From contig QHSP01000020.1 in assembly GCA_003220495.1 (NCBI GenBank), positions 1-64,000 on the forward strand: DNA of 64,000 bases, given 5' to 3'. Each line of letters begins with the position of its first letter. Within the stretch, counting starts at the first letter, position 1. Of this stretch, positions 23,597 to 31,357 are shown piece after piece. The position numbers and the translations under genes were made by a program. Source of the DNA: Candidatus Rokuibacteriota bacterium. Its GTDB lineage: Bacteria; Methylomirabilota; Methylomirabilia; Rokubacteriales; CSP1-6. Below the pieces are notes generated by a model. The model worked only from the letters and a program-made list of their open reading frames with translations, searched no databases and was not told the DNA's origin.

Positions 23597-24196
23597 TCAA
23601 CGCGCGATCGGGAACAGCCGCGCCAGCACGAGGTGCGTCGGCAAGTACACGAGCACCGGGAAGCTGACGATGACCATCGTCACGTAGACGAGCGGTCGAA
23701 GTCGGCGCTGGGGCTTGGAGCCGGGCCCGAAGACCCAGTTGATGTTCTCCGAGGGACTCGTCAGCGTGTAGGAGAGGATCATCAGGAGCGTTCCCGCGAT
23801 GATCTGCGCGAGCAACGCGTGCGGGTCGTAACCCAACCGCGCGACCGACCACACGAGCAGGACAGGCAACGCGACGTGGAACAGCGACAATCCTCGCAGA
23901 TAGCGCGGAAGGCGCTGATCGAACATGTACGCGGCCAGTCCCAGCGGCGCGCGCCCGGTGAGCAGGCGCGCGAAGAAATCGACGTTCCAGAGGATCTCCG
24001 GCAACCCGACCGCGACGGTCATGGCGCTGAGGATGAGCGAGCTCTCCGCCCACAGCCCCGGCACGGTCGCCAGCAGCGCCACATCGGAGAACCAGAGAAA
24101 GTTCGCGGGGCCGTAGTGCCTGAGATAGATGGGCACGAGCACGGCGACGAACAGCGTGTAGCCGAGCTTGACCCATAGGGGAATTTGGGGCTCCAC
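23597..24196 (-). CDS. Multi-helix membrane protein, unknown function
   Basis: A 199-residue integral membrane protein with about six hydrophobic helices, for example LGYTLFVAVLVPIYLRHYGP, LSLFHVALPVLLVWSVARLG, IIAGTLLMILSYTLTSP and YVTMVIVSFPVLVYLP. Recurrent features are HYGPANFLWFSDVALL and SENINWVFGPG, which look like conserved loops. No family name known to me. The start is GTG at 24196, chosen because upstream in-frame sequence has no coding character. Divergent from zinc-finger copy D across 79 bases. Confidence 0.7.
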   Translation of the reverse strand: MEPQIPLWVKLGYTLFVAVLVPIYLRHYGPANFLWFSDVALLATVPGLWAESSLILSAMTVAVGLPEILWNVDFFARLLTGRAPLGLAAYMFDQRLPRYLRGLSLFHVALPVLLVWSVARLGYDPHALLAQIIAGTLLMILSYTLTSPSENINWVFGPGSKPQRRLRPLVYVTMVIVSFPVLVYLPTHLVLARLFPIAR

Positions 24197-24275
24197 AGAA
24201 TCGCTCTCTCGGCTACTATGATCGCCCACGACGGCTGAGTGGCGAAACGGCCGAGAGTGCGGCGGAGGAAGCTCT

Positions 24276-24689
24276 ATGGTGCAGCGCGGGTCGAAATGCC
24301 CCCCGTCCGGGCCCCTCACCGCTGACGAGCGCGCCCTCCTCTTCTATTACTGCTTGAATCACACCGTCGCTCGCTGCATCGGCTGCTCGCGCAGCTACTA
24401 CCTGAGCGAGCTCGTCGCCGATCTGCTCAGTGGCCGCACGCACCTGTGCCCCCAGTGCCAGCGAGATCTGACGGACAACGTCCGCTCGCACGTCTACGGT
24501 TGTGGAATCTTGCCGGCCGAGGTGCGGCAGAGGGCGCAGACGTTACGTGACGTGGCGCAGCGGCTGGTGAAGGAGAGCCGGCAATTGCGCGACGAGGCGG
24601 ATGTGCTGATCCGTGAAACCGAAGCCGCGTTCGAGGCGAACCGGCGCGCCCTCTGGCAGGCCTTGAAGGCGACCACGCCCAGTACCTAG
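24276..24689 (+). CDS. Cysteine-rich zinc-finger family protein, copy D
   Basis: A 137-residue copy that lacks the N-terminal CPxC/HxDC finger and starts with LTADERALLFYYCLNHTVAR. Then come CIGC, LCPQCQRDLTDNVRSHVYGC, and the helical tail with RLVKESRQLRDEADVLIRET and EANRRALWQALKA. GGAGGAAGC before the ATG at 24276 is a strong ribosome site. It is the first of three tandem copies on the plus strand. It is most similar to copy E, sharing LVADLLSG/LTADLLSG RTHLCPQC and the ANRRALWQALKA end, so D and E are a recent duplication. Confidence 0.82.
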   Translation: MVQRGSKCPPSGPLTADERALLFYYCLNHTVARCIGCSRSYYLSELVADLLSGRTHLCPQCQRDLTDNVRSHVYGCGILPAEVRQRAQTLRDVAQRLVKESRQLRDEADVLIRETEAAFEANRRALWQALKATTPST

Positions 24690-24758
24690 GGCGTCGATCT
24701 TTCAGCTACCATAGAGGCCCAACCCCCTTCGGGGTGTGGCGGAAGGAGACCAGCGCGT

Positions 24759-25157
24759 TTGGAGCCCCAGATGTTGACCGTTGACGAGCGCGCCGTTCTT
24801 TTCTACTTCTGTCTGAACCATGCGGTCGCGAGGTGCCTGGCTTGCGCTCGGAGCTTTCAATTGAGCGAGCTGACCGCTGACTTGCTCAGCGGCCGGACAC
24901 ACCTGTGTCCGCAGTGTCGGCGAGACCTGACCGACAACGTGCGGTCTCACCTCTACGGTTGCGCGGTCTTGCCGGCCGAGGTGCGACAGAAGGCGCAGAC
25001 CCTGCGTGAAGCAGCGCGCCACCTCGTCAAGGAGAGCCGACAGCTGCGCGGCAGAGCCGACGTGCTGGCCCGGGAAGCGGAGGCGGCCGTCGAGGCGAAC
25101 CGGCGAGCCCTCTGGCAGGCGCTCAAGGCGGCCGGGCCGCGCGAACCGGGAGGGTAA
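24759..25157 (+). CDS. Cysteine-rich zinc-finger family protein, copy E
   Basis: A 132-residue copy, sister of copy D: LTVDERAVLFYFCLNHAVAR, CLAC, LCPQCRRDLTDNVRSHLYGC, then HLVKESRQLRGRADVLAREA and ANRRALWQALKA. The N-terminal finger is absent. TTG at 24759 is preferred as start because AAGGAG lies ten bases upstream; the ATG four codons later has no ribosome site at proper distance. It is 69 bases after copy D and 66 bases before copy F on the same strand. Confidence 0.8.
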   Translation: MEPQMLTVDERAVLFYFCLNHAVARCLACARSFQLSELTADLLSGRTHLCPQCRRDLTDNVRSHLYGCAVLPAEVRQKAQTLREAARHLVKESRQLRGRADVLAREAEAAVEANRRALWQALKAAGPREPGG

Positions 25158-25223
25158 GGCCGTCGCATGGTGCTCTGTGGTAGGCTCTAGCCACCGTCCT
25201 TGCGGGTCACCCGAGAGCCGTCG

Positions 25224-25988
25224 ATGGAAGACGAGATGACGTGCCCCCAGTGCTCGCAGTCCCTCTTTCCAGAGGATAGCGTCGTCGTCGCTTCCGACGG
25301 TCGACTGTCCCATCTAGACTGCCGAGCTCCCCGCGCGCTGACCGGCGACGAGCGCTTCGCGCTCATCTGCTACTGCTTCGATCACGCGGTGGCCGACTGC
25401 GCTCGGTGCGGGCAGACCTATCGCGAGATCGATCTCGTCACAGACTACCTGCAGGGCCGGACGCACCTCTGTCCGGGCTGCCGCGCGGACCTGACCGAGA
25501 GCATCCGCGCTCATCTCTACTCCTGCGCCATGCTGCCCGAGGAGGTACGACGGCGTGCGCGGGAGGCCCGCGAGGCCGCACGAAGGCTCGTCAAGCAGAG
25601 CCATCAGCTCGCGGATCGCTCGGACGTCCTGATGCGCGAGGCCGAAGTCACGATGGCCACGTCTCGCAAAAAATGGCGGCAGTCAGCGACCAAGGATCCG
25701 GATGCGCTGCGGCTTCTCGTCAGGCTGAAGCTCGCAGACGGAAGATTGCCCCATGAGGGCATTCCGCCGACTATTCCGGGAGGGCCGGGCGATGAGTCGA
25801 CCTGCGGGGCCTGCGATCAGATCGTCACCGAGGGCGATCTGATGCTGAAGGTCACGACGACCGCATCAGCCCGGCACAATGCACCGATGGTCCTCCACGC
25901 CGACTGCTTTCAGCTCTGGAATGAGGAACGTCGTCTGTTCAAGTCCAGCCCTGACCCCGGCCCGCGACATCACCGAACCCAGCCATAG
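25224..25988 (+). CDS. Cysteine-rich zinc-finger family protein, copy F, with extra C-terminal zinc module
   Basis: The longest family member (254 residues) and a fusion. Residues 1-150 are the full family: CPQC/HLDC finger; YCFDHAVADCARC; LCPGCRADLTESIRAHLYSC; and RRLVKQSHQLADRSDVLMRE. Residues 165-245 are a second module: LVRLKLADGRLPHEGIP, DESTCGACDQIVTEGDLM, and APMVLHADCFQLWNEER. That module also exists as a separate gene at 14796-15068. Predicted zinc sites number four. ATG at 25224 gives MEDEMTCPQC, parallel to copies A and C; ATG at 25236 is an alternative. The 3' end overlaps the convergent small lipoprotein gene by 19 bases. Confidence 0.8.
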   Translation: MEDEMTCPQCSQSLFPEDSVVVASDGRLSHLDCRAPRALTGDERFALICYCFDHAVADCARCGQTYREIDLVTDYLQGRTHLCPGCRADLTESIRAHLYSCAMLPEEVRRRAREAREAARRLVKQSHQLADRSDVLMREAEVTMATSRKKWRQSATKDPDALRLLVRLKLADGRLPHEGIPPTIPGGPGDESTCGACDQIVTEGDLMLKVTTTASARHNAPMVLHADCFQLWNEERRLFKSSPDPGPRHHRTQP

Positions 25989-26182
25989 CCTCGCCCGTAG
26001 TACGGGCGATAGTAGCCATACACCGGCCTCGGCACGAAGACCGGTCGAGGCGCTACGATCACGCGTGGAGCAGCAACCACCGGCGCGGGGACCGGCACGA
26101 GCACGCAGCCCGAGAAGCTCACGGCGACGGCTCCCGCCAGAAACAGCGAAGCGGCCAGACGGCCGAATCTGATGCGAGCCAT
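25970..26182 (-). CDS. Small Pro/Arg/Tyr-rich lipoprotein
   Basis: A 70-residue protein: signal with lipobox SFSGC, then VLVPVPAPVVAAPRVIVAPR, two copies of a VFVPRPV/APRPV-like motif, and a Tyr/Gly/Arg-rich end (YGYYRPYYGRGYGWVR). Such tiny proline-rich lipoproteins occur widely and probably sit on the outer membrane; function unknown. GGGAGGA precedes the ATG. Converges with copy F of the zinc-finger family. Confidence 0.7.
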   Translation of the reverse strand: MARIRFGRLAASLFLAGAVAVSFSGCVLVPVPAPVVAAPRVIVAPRPVFVPRPVYGYYRPYYGRGYGWVR

Positions 26183-26317
26183 GTCGAATCCTCCCGCCCC
26201 ATTGGACGAGGCCGGCCGTAGAGATGTTTCATATGCGGCGGCTGGATGACTTACTGCAGGAAGCGGAAAGCGTCCGTGCGGCGGTCGCGCCGGAAGCGAT
26301 GACGAGCCGCCACGAGA

Positions 26318-26830
26318 TCAGAGCAGATCGCGGACCATCCGGATCGATGCGACTGCGGGGGAGTGATCGAGAGGCCTGCGTTCGCCGGTCGGCCTGAAAC
26401 CACATCTGGAGTAAAGGGCGAGTGCCGCGGTGTTCGTGGCCGTGACCCAGAGGGTGAGACCACCAGCGCTCCGTTCCCGCGCCCAGCCGACGACGGCGTC
26501 CACGAGGGCGCCCCCGAGACCACAGCCGCGCGCCTCGGGGCGCACGAACATTCCGACCAGCTCCGGTCGGGGATCGTCGGGCACGTCGGGGTCCTGTGTC
26601 AGACCGGTCGTGATGCCAAGCCAATGGGCGTCGCGCTCGGCGACGAACGTGACGCCGTCGACACCGGAGGCGCCGCGCTCCGCGCGTTCACGCCATACGT
26701 CCTCGGTGAACGCTTCCTCCCGCGCCAAGGTCGACCCGAACGCCATCGGTGCATCGGCCAGGGCGCGCAGGCGGAGGGCTCGCAGGCTCGGTCCTTCCTC
26801 CGCACGGATTCGCCGAATCGCCGGCGTCAC
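26318..26830 (-). CDS. GNAT family N-acetyltransferase
   Basis: Acetyl-CoA-dependent N-acetyltransferase of 170 residues. Motifs: RRIRAEEGPSLRALRLRALA (strand 1/helix 1), PMAFGSTLAREEAF, VGMFVRPEARGCGLGGALVD (acetyl-CoA pyrophosphate loop RGCGLG), and LWVTATNTAALALYSRCGFR (C-terminal signature). The start GTG overlaps the SDR stop (GTGA), so it is translationally coupled to the SDR gene. The acceptor is unknown. Confidence 0.9.
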   Translation of the reverse strand: MTPAIRRIRAEEGPSLRALRLRALADAPMAFGSTLAREEAFTEDVWRERAERGASGVDGVTFVAERDAHWLGITTGLTQDPDVPDDPRPELVGMFVRPEARGCGLGGALVDAVVGWARERSAGGLTLWVTATNTAALALYSRCGFRPTGERRPLDHSPAVASIRMVRDLL

Positions 26831-27576
26831 GGCATGAACGAGCCGCCGTTCACGTGCACCGTCTGGCCGGTGACGTGCCCGGCCTCGTCGCTCGCGAGGA
26901 ACACGGCGATCCCGGCGATGTCGTCGGGCTGCGCCATGCGCCCGAGCGGCACCGCGCTGGCCATCACACCGAGTTCCTCCTCGGTGTTGCCGTAGCGCGG
27001 CTGCGCGGTGTCCGTGAGCCCGGGCGCGATCGCGTTCACGCGAATCCCGTGGGGCGCGAGCTCGAGCGCCATCGCGCGGGTCATCGCGACGACGCCGCCC
27101 TTGCTGGCCGAGTAGTGCACGCCTCGCACGGCGCCGCGGATCGCCTGCGACGCCATGTTGATGACGCAACCCCGTCGCCGACCGGCGATCATGGCGCGCG
27201 CCGCCGCCTGCGCACAGAAGAACCCGCCCTTCAGATTCACGTCGAGCACCAGGTCCCAGTCGCTCTCGCGCATCTCGAGAAGCGGCACGCGCGGATAGAC
27301 GCCGGCGTTGTTGACGAGCACGTCGACACCACCGAGCTCGCCCACGACCTGCGCGACCATCGCCTGAACACTCGCGGGCTGTGCGACGTCGGCCTGGACG
27401 AGCACGGCGCGCCGGCCGGCGCCGCGGACCTCCTGGACGACCTTGTCGGCCGCGCCGCGATCGTCGAGATAGTTCACGCCGACGTCGGCGCCTTCACGCG
27501 CGAACGCGAGCGCGATCGCACGTCCGATACCCTGCTGGGCGCCGGTCACCAGCGCCACTTTTCCGGTGAGCCGCAT
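26827..27576 (-). CDS. SDR family oxidoreductase (FabG-like)
   Basis: A 249-residue classical short-chain dehydrogenase: VALVTGAQQGIGRAIALAFA (cofactor loop), VDVLVNNAGVYPRV, INMASQAIRGAVRGVHYSAS plus KGG (Ser-Tyr-Lys catalytic set), and HVTGQTVHVNGGSF at the end. AAGGAGGAGACG right before the ATG at 27576 decides that start over one seven codons upstream. First gene of a two-gene unit with the GNAT gene. Substrate unknown. Confidence 0.92.
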   Translation of the reverse strand: MRLTGKVALVTGAQQGIGRAIALAFAREGADVGVNYLDDRGAADKVVQEVRGAGRRAVLVQADVAQPASVQAMVAQVVGELGGVDVLVNNAGVYPRVPLLEMRESDWDLVLDVNLKGGFFCAQAAARAMIAGRRRGCVINMASQAIRGAVRGVHYSASKGGVVAMTRAMALELAPHGIRVNAIAPGLTDTAQPRYGNTEEELGVMASAVPLGRMAQPDDIAGIAVFLASDEAGHVTGQTVHVNGGSFMP

Positions 27577-27660
27577 CGTCTCCTCCTTACTCCCCACGAA
27601 CTTTGTCGACCCTCGACGAATGTGCTAGGGTCGCGCCGAGAACTCATCCGGGAGGAGCCA

Positions 27661-27768
27661 ATGGACAAAGGCATCGGGCTCTGGCTGAACATCGGGTCGC
27701 TGATTCTCGTCGCGGCGCTCGTCATCGATTTCGTGTGGGTCATCAAGACCGCCCTCAACGCCCACTGA
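27661..27768 (+). CDS. Tiny single-helix membrane protein
   Basis: A 35-residue protein: MDKGIGLWLNIGSLILVAAL, then VIDFVWVIKTALNAH. One hydrophobic helix spans residues 9-29, and a basic residue follows. GGGAGGA four bases before the ATG is a very strong ribosome site, which makes a real gene likely despite the size. It is 37 bases upstream of the amidohydrolase gene and may be co-transcribed. No family known to me. Confidence 0.6.
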   Translation: MDKGIGLWLNIGSLILVAALVIDFVWVIKTALNAH

Positions 27769-27805
27769 CGGGACCGCTCCGCCCGCCTGTCCTCACTCCC
27801 TCGCT

Positions 27806-29260
27806 ATGCCCCGCTACGATACCGCCGTTCTCAATGGCACGGTGGTTGTTCCCTACGTGGGCGCCCTCCGTTGCGACGTCGGCATCCGCGCCGGGCGGAT
27901 CGCCGCGCTCGTGGACTCGATCGCGCCGGCCGACGCCGACGTGGTCGTGGATGCTCGCGGCAGGCTGGTGCTCCCGGGCGGAGTAGACTCGCACTTCCAC
28001 ATCGGCATCTACCGCGATCTCGCCATCGACGCGCGGAGCGAGACGGCCTCGGCGCTCGCCGGCGGGGTGACCACCGTGATCAGCTACTTCCGTACCGGAC
28101 TGAACTACCTCAACAAGAGCGGACCCTACCGAACGATCTTCCCCGAGGTGGTGGCGGCCACCGTCGGCCATGCCCACACCGATTTCGGATACCACATCGG
28201 CGTGATGACGACCGAGCAGCTCCACGAGGTGGACTGGCTCGTCGGTGAGCAGGGAGTCGGCTCGTTCAAGTACTACATGTTCTACAAGGGCCTGAACCTC
28301 ACGTCGGACTCGACGCGCGGCAGCGCCTACACGATGGCCGACACGTACGACCTCGGCCATCTCTATCTCCTCATGCAACAGGTCGCGGCGGCGTCGCTCA
28401 AGTACGGCGCCCACGGGCGGATTTCCCTGAGCCTCCACTGCGAGCAGGCCGAGCTCATCCGTGTGTTCATCGAGGCGGTGAGGCGCTCGGGTCCCGGCGG
28501 TCTCGAAGGCTACCATCGCTCGCGGCCGCCGCTGACCGAGCAGCTGTCGATCGCCGAAGCCCTCGTGCTCACGGAGGCGACCCGCTGCCCGGTGAATCTG
28601 CTCCATCTCTCGAGCGCCGAGGCCGTCGCGAGCGGCGCCGAGGGCCGACATCGGCATCCGCACCTCGATATTCGGCTCGAGACGACCTTGCATCACCTGG
28701 CGCTCACGCATGCCACGGCCGGTGGACTCATCGGCAAGGTCAACCCGCCGATCAGGACCGAGGCCGATCGCGCGGCGCTCTGGCAGGCCGTGGAGGACGG
28801 CCGTATCGACACGGTCGTCAGCGATCACGCGTGCTGCGCCGAGGCGGACAAAGGCGAGGATCTCTGGAAGGCGCTCCCGGGGTTCGGCGGGACGGCGCTG
28901 CTCTATCCGTATCTCATTTCGGAGGGACATCTCCGGCGCGGCCTGCCGCTGACACGGATCGTGGAGCTGGCCAGCGCCAATCCGGCCCGCGCCTTCGGCC
29001 TCTATCCGCGCAAGGGCACGATCGCCGTCGGCGGCGACGCGGATCTCGTCGTGCTCGATCCCGCTCGCGAGCGCGTCGTCTCGCCCGAGGTGCTTCACTC
29101 GGCGCAGGACTTCACGCCGTTCGAGGGCATGCGGGTCCGCGGCTGGCCGACGCACACGCTCCTGCGGGGACGCACGGTGTTCCAGGACGGGGCGGTCGTC
29201 GGCGAGCCGCAGGGGCGATACGTCAAGCGTCCGATCGGGCTCTACGGGACTGCGAGTTGA
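27806..29260 (+). CDS. Dihydropyrimidinase/allantoinase-like amidohydrolase
   Basis: Cyclic-amidohydrolase family enzyme of 484 residues with a dinuclear metal site. Motifs: VLPGGVDSHFHIG (His63, His65), candidate carboxylated Lys155 in GSFKYYMFYKG, LSLHCEQAELI, CPVNLLHLSSAEA, DTVVSDHACC (catalytic Asp), and ASANPARAFGLYPRKGTIAV with GGDADLVVLDP (C-terminal small domain). It probably opens a hydantoin, dihydropyrimidine or similar ring; the exact substrate cannot be read from the sequence. Cytoplasmic. Preceded by the 35-residue membrane protein gene. Confidence 0.88.
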   Translation: MPRYDTAVLNGTVVVPYVGALRCDVGIRAGRIAALVDSIAPADADVVVDARGRLVLPGGVDSHFHIGIYRDLAIDARSETASALAGGVTTVISYFRTGLNYLNKSGPYRTIFPEVVAATVGHAHTDFGYHIGVMTTEQLHEVDWLVGEQGVGSFKYYMFYKGLNLTSDSTRGSAYTMADTYDLGHLYLLMQQVAAASLKYGAHGRISLSLHCEQAELIRVFIEAVRRSGPGGLEGYHRSRPPLTEQLSIAEALVLTEATRCPVNLLHLSSAEAVASGAEGRHRHPHLDIRLETTLHHLALTHATAGGLIGKVNPPIRTEADRAALWQAVEDGRIDTVVSDHACCAEADKGEDLWKALPGFGGTALLYPYLISEGHLRRGLPLTRIVELASANPARAFGLYPRKGTIAVGGDADLVVLDPARERVVSPEVLHSAQDFTPFEGMRVRGWPTHTLLRGRTVFQDGAVVGEPQGRYVKRPIGLYGTAS

Positions 29261-29302
29261 GCGGTGCGAGGCGTCCGCGAGGACGCGGAGTGTGTCGGCG
29301 CG

Positions 29303-29422
29303 CTACGCCTTGGCCTGGGCGGCTTGGCGCCGCGGGCACGCCTTGTGATACCAGGTCGAGCCGAGCTTGACGTGATTGCCGTTCTTCCGGATCTTCCGCT
29401 TGCACTTGGGACAGGTTCCCAT
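29303..29422 (-). CDS. Tiny zinc-binding protein
   Basis: A 39-residue basic protein MGTCPKCKRKIRKNGNHVKL followed by GSTWYHKACPRRQAAQAKA. CPKC and WYHKAC form one treble-clef-like zinc site (Cys-Cys-His-Cys). AAGGAGCGCAG before the ATG is a strong ribosome site. Lies on the minus strand between the amidohydrolase and HIT genes. High Lys/Arg content suggests nucleic-acid contact. No family known to me. Confidence 0.6.
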   Translation of the reverse strand: MGTCPKCKRKIRKNGNHVKLGSTWYHKACPRRQAAQAKA

Positions 29423-29487
29423 CTGCGCTCCTTTTCGAGTGCTGATCGAGGCCGCGTCATTATAGCAGGCGCGCCGGGGCGGGCCTC

Positions 29488-29826
29488 GTGACGGACTGCG
29501 TGTTCTGCCGCATCGTCGCGCGCACGAGCCACGCCGACGTCGAGTACGAGGACGACGCGGTCCTCGCGTTCAAGGACATCTATCCGAAGGCGCCGATTCA
29601 TCTGCTCATCGTCCCCAAGCGCCACATCAGCTCGATCATGGCGATGGAGCCTGCGGACGCCGAGGTGCTCGGCCGCTGTCTTCTGGCGGCTCGCAAGATC
29701 GGGGAGGCGAGGGGATTGGCCGAGCGCGGATATCGGCTGCGCGTGAATTGCGGCCCGGAGGGTGGCCAGGTCGTCTACCACGTGCACGTCCACTTCCTGG
29801 CCGGCGGGCGGGGGAGCGGCGGCTAG
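29488..29826 (+). CDS. HIT family protein (HINT-like)
   Basis: Histidine-triad nucleotide hydrolase of 112 residues, the normal size for HINT proteins that cleave AMP-lysine/phosphoramidate bonds. CVFC near the N-terminus plus His residues give the structural zinc site. APIHLLIVPKRHISSI and the triad VYHVHVHFLAGG (His98, His100, His102) are clear. Starts at GTG 29488. Ends 12 bases from the stop of the convergent protease-rhodanese gene. Confidence 0.93.
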   Translation: MTDCVFCRIVARTSHADVEYEDDAVLAFKDIYPKAPIHLLIVPKRHISSIMAMEPADAEVLGRCLLAARKIGEARGLAERGYRLRVNCGPEGGQVVYHVHVHFLAGGRGSGG

Positions 29827-29838
29827 ACGCGGTGCTCA

Positions 29839-31332
29839 TCAGCTAGAAGTGGCCGCGGTCTTCGCGTCGAGCGGCAAACCGGCGTCCGCCCAGCTGCTGA
29901 GCCCGCCCTTCAAGATCCTGACGTCTCGAAAGCCCGCCTCGCGAAGCTGAAGCGCCACCCGGGCGCTCGTTGCTTCGTCGGGTCAGGAGCAATAGGCGAC
30001 GACCGTGCGATTCGCGTCGACGTCGAGGGCTCGGATGCCCGTCCCGAGCTCGTCGGGCGAGAGGTGGCGCGCGTCCTGGATCTTGACCGGACTCTGGGCG
30101 TACGTCGCCCCGTCGCGAACGTCCAGGATGATCGGCGGCGCGTCCGAGGAGGCCTCGATGAGCCGCATCACCTCTGACGGCCGGATGCGATAGCGGTTGC
30201 GGCGCGAGCGCATCACCAGGACAACCCCGGCGACCGCGACGACCACCAGGGTCACGACGGCCGCGATCGGCATCCACGGGAAGGGGCGAGGCGGCGGGTT
30301 TTTCGCCTCGGCCATCATGCGGCGCACGTCGGTGAGATCGGGGAGGAGTCGGTTCGCCTCCGCGAAGTGCGTCTCGGCACGGCCATAGTAGCCCCGGAAA
30401 AAGTCTTCGAGCCCCGCGTGCCACGCGGTGTTGAACCGGCTGACCTCGTCGAGCCGGACGTCGGTGCCGTTCAGGAACTCGCGGACCGCGGCCGACGGGA
30501 TCACGAAGTTGAACCCCTGGACGACGGTTTCCTGATTGCCCGCCTCGAGGCTGACGAACGTCAGAACGCCGAGGACTTCTCCGCCGGATCCGACGGCGGG
30601 CCCGCCGCTGTTGCCCCACGCCGCCGGTGCATCCACCTGGAGCACCGGCCGATTGTTGGTGTCTTGCTTGAAGCCGGAGATCGCGCCATTCGTGACCGAC
30701 GCTTCGACCTTTGCCGACGCATTCAAGAGCTCGTGGGTCAGCACGACCTCGGGGAAGCCCAAAATGTGGATCTTGTCGCCGATCCTCGTGTTCGAAGAGT
30801 CGCCCAGAGTCAGCGCCGGCATGTCGGCAGCCTCGAGCTTGAGAAGCGCGAGGTCGCGACCCGACATGCCCTTGCCGGCAACCGGCGGGCTATACTTCGC
30901 CACGGTTGCGGACAGCCGCATGCCATTCGAGAGAATCACGGAGATCGACGGGTCGAGCTTGATCTTCGCGCGCGCAACCGCGGCGGCCAGCGCCTCGTCG
31001 TTCACGTCCCCGCAGGCCTGACGGACGCCGCGCTCCAGCAGCTCCTGCGTGATCGTCTGCTTCGGCCGATGCGCCGACGAGACGACATGGCCGTTCGTGA
31101 TCACCCAGCCGCTTGGATTGATGAACCAGCCGGTCCCGTTCTCGCGGAAGGGTGGGGGCGTGACCTGCTTCTTGTCGCCGGTCGGGCACGTCACGGTGAC
31201 CTCGGCCGTGACCTCGGAGACGACGAGCGCAACGGCCGGCTTCGCTCGAAGCAAGACCTCCTGAACCGTGGGGGCCGCTTGGGCGAGACAGGGAACCGCG
31301 AGGAGCATCACGCTCGCGAACCATCGACGCAT
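29839..31332 (-). CDS. Membrane-anchored trypsin-like protease-rhodanese fusion with in-frame UGA (candidate selenoprotein)
   Basis: Domains: signal peptide 1-19; trypsin-like (S1C) protease about 24-285 with His82 (VITNGHVV), Asp160 (SGRDLALLKLE) and Ser242 (WGNSGGP); a helical stretch 295-345; one membrane helix 353-374; rhodanese domain 381-495 (PIILDVRDGATYAQSP). At codon 450, inside the rhodanese active-site loop, there is TGA: the loop reads VVAYCS-UGA-PDEATSARVA. Translation beyond it continues as clear rhodanese (LREAGFRDVRILKGGLSSW) to the TGA at 29839. Read as Sec, the motif is Cys448-Ser-Sec450; related loops usually carry Cys there. A SECIS-like hairpin follows. If UGA is a true stop, the product ends at 29983 and lacks the rhodanese C-terminal half. 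Which end the cell uses cannot be decided here. Confidence 0.8.
29942..29977 (-). promoter_or_regulatory. SECIS-like hairpin after the UGA
   Basis: Reading the minus strand, an outer stem CGAAGC/GCTTCG (29977-29972 with 29947-29942) and an inner stem AGCGCC/GGCGCT (29967-29962 with 29956-29951), both 6 bp and perfect, are separated by a 4x3 internal loop. The apical loop is CGGGT. The apical loop begins 21 nt after the UGA, and G is the second loop base. Both fit the published rules for bacterial SECIS elements as I remember them (16-37 nt distance, G in the first two loop bases). High GC alone can give such hairpins, so this is support, not proof. Confidence 0.6.
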
Positions 31333-31357
31333 CCTCAAAATTCTATACCGCGCCAAA

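Noticed and set aside
4208-26182. Prophage or genomic island with recognisable borders
   Set aside because: The stretch is rich in small and decayed genes, but I found no integrase, transposase, tRNA target, direct-repeat borders or phage structural genes.
29983-29985. UGA read as an ordinary stop or a pseudogene mutation in the protease-rhodanese gene
   Set aside because: Kept as the fallback reading, but not preferred. The sequence after the UGA is clean rhodanese to a normal end, the UGA is at a redox-active position, and a well-placed hairpin follows. These three together are unlikely by chance, though genome-wide Sec genes must still be shown.
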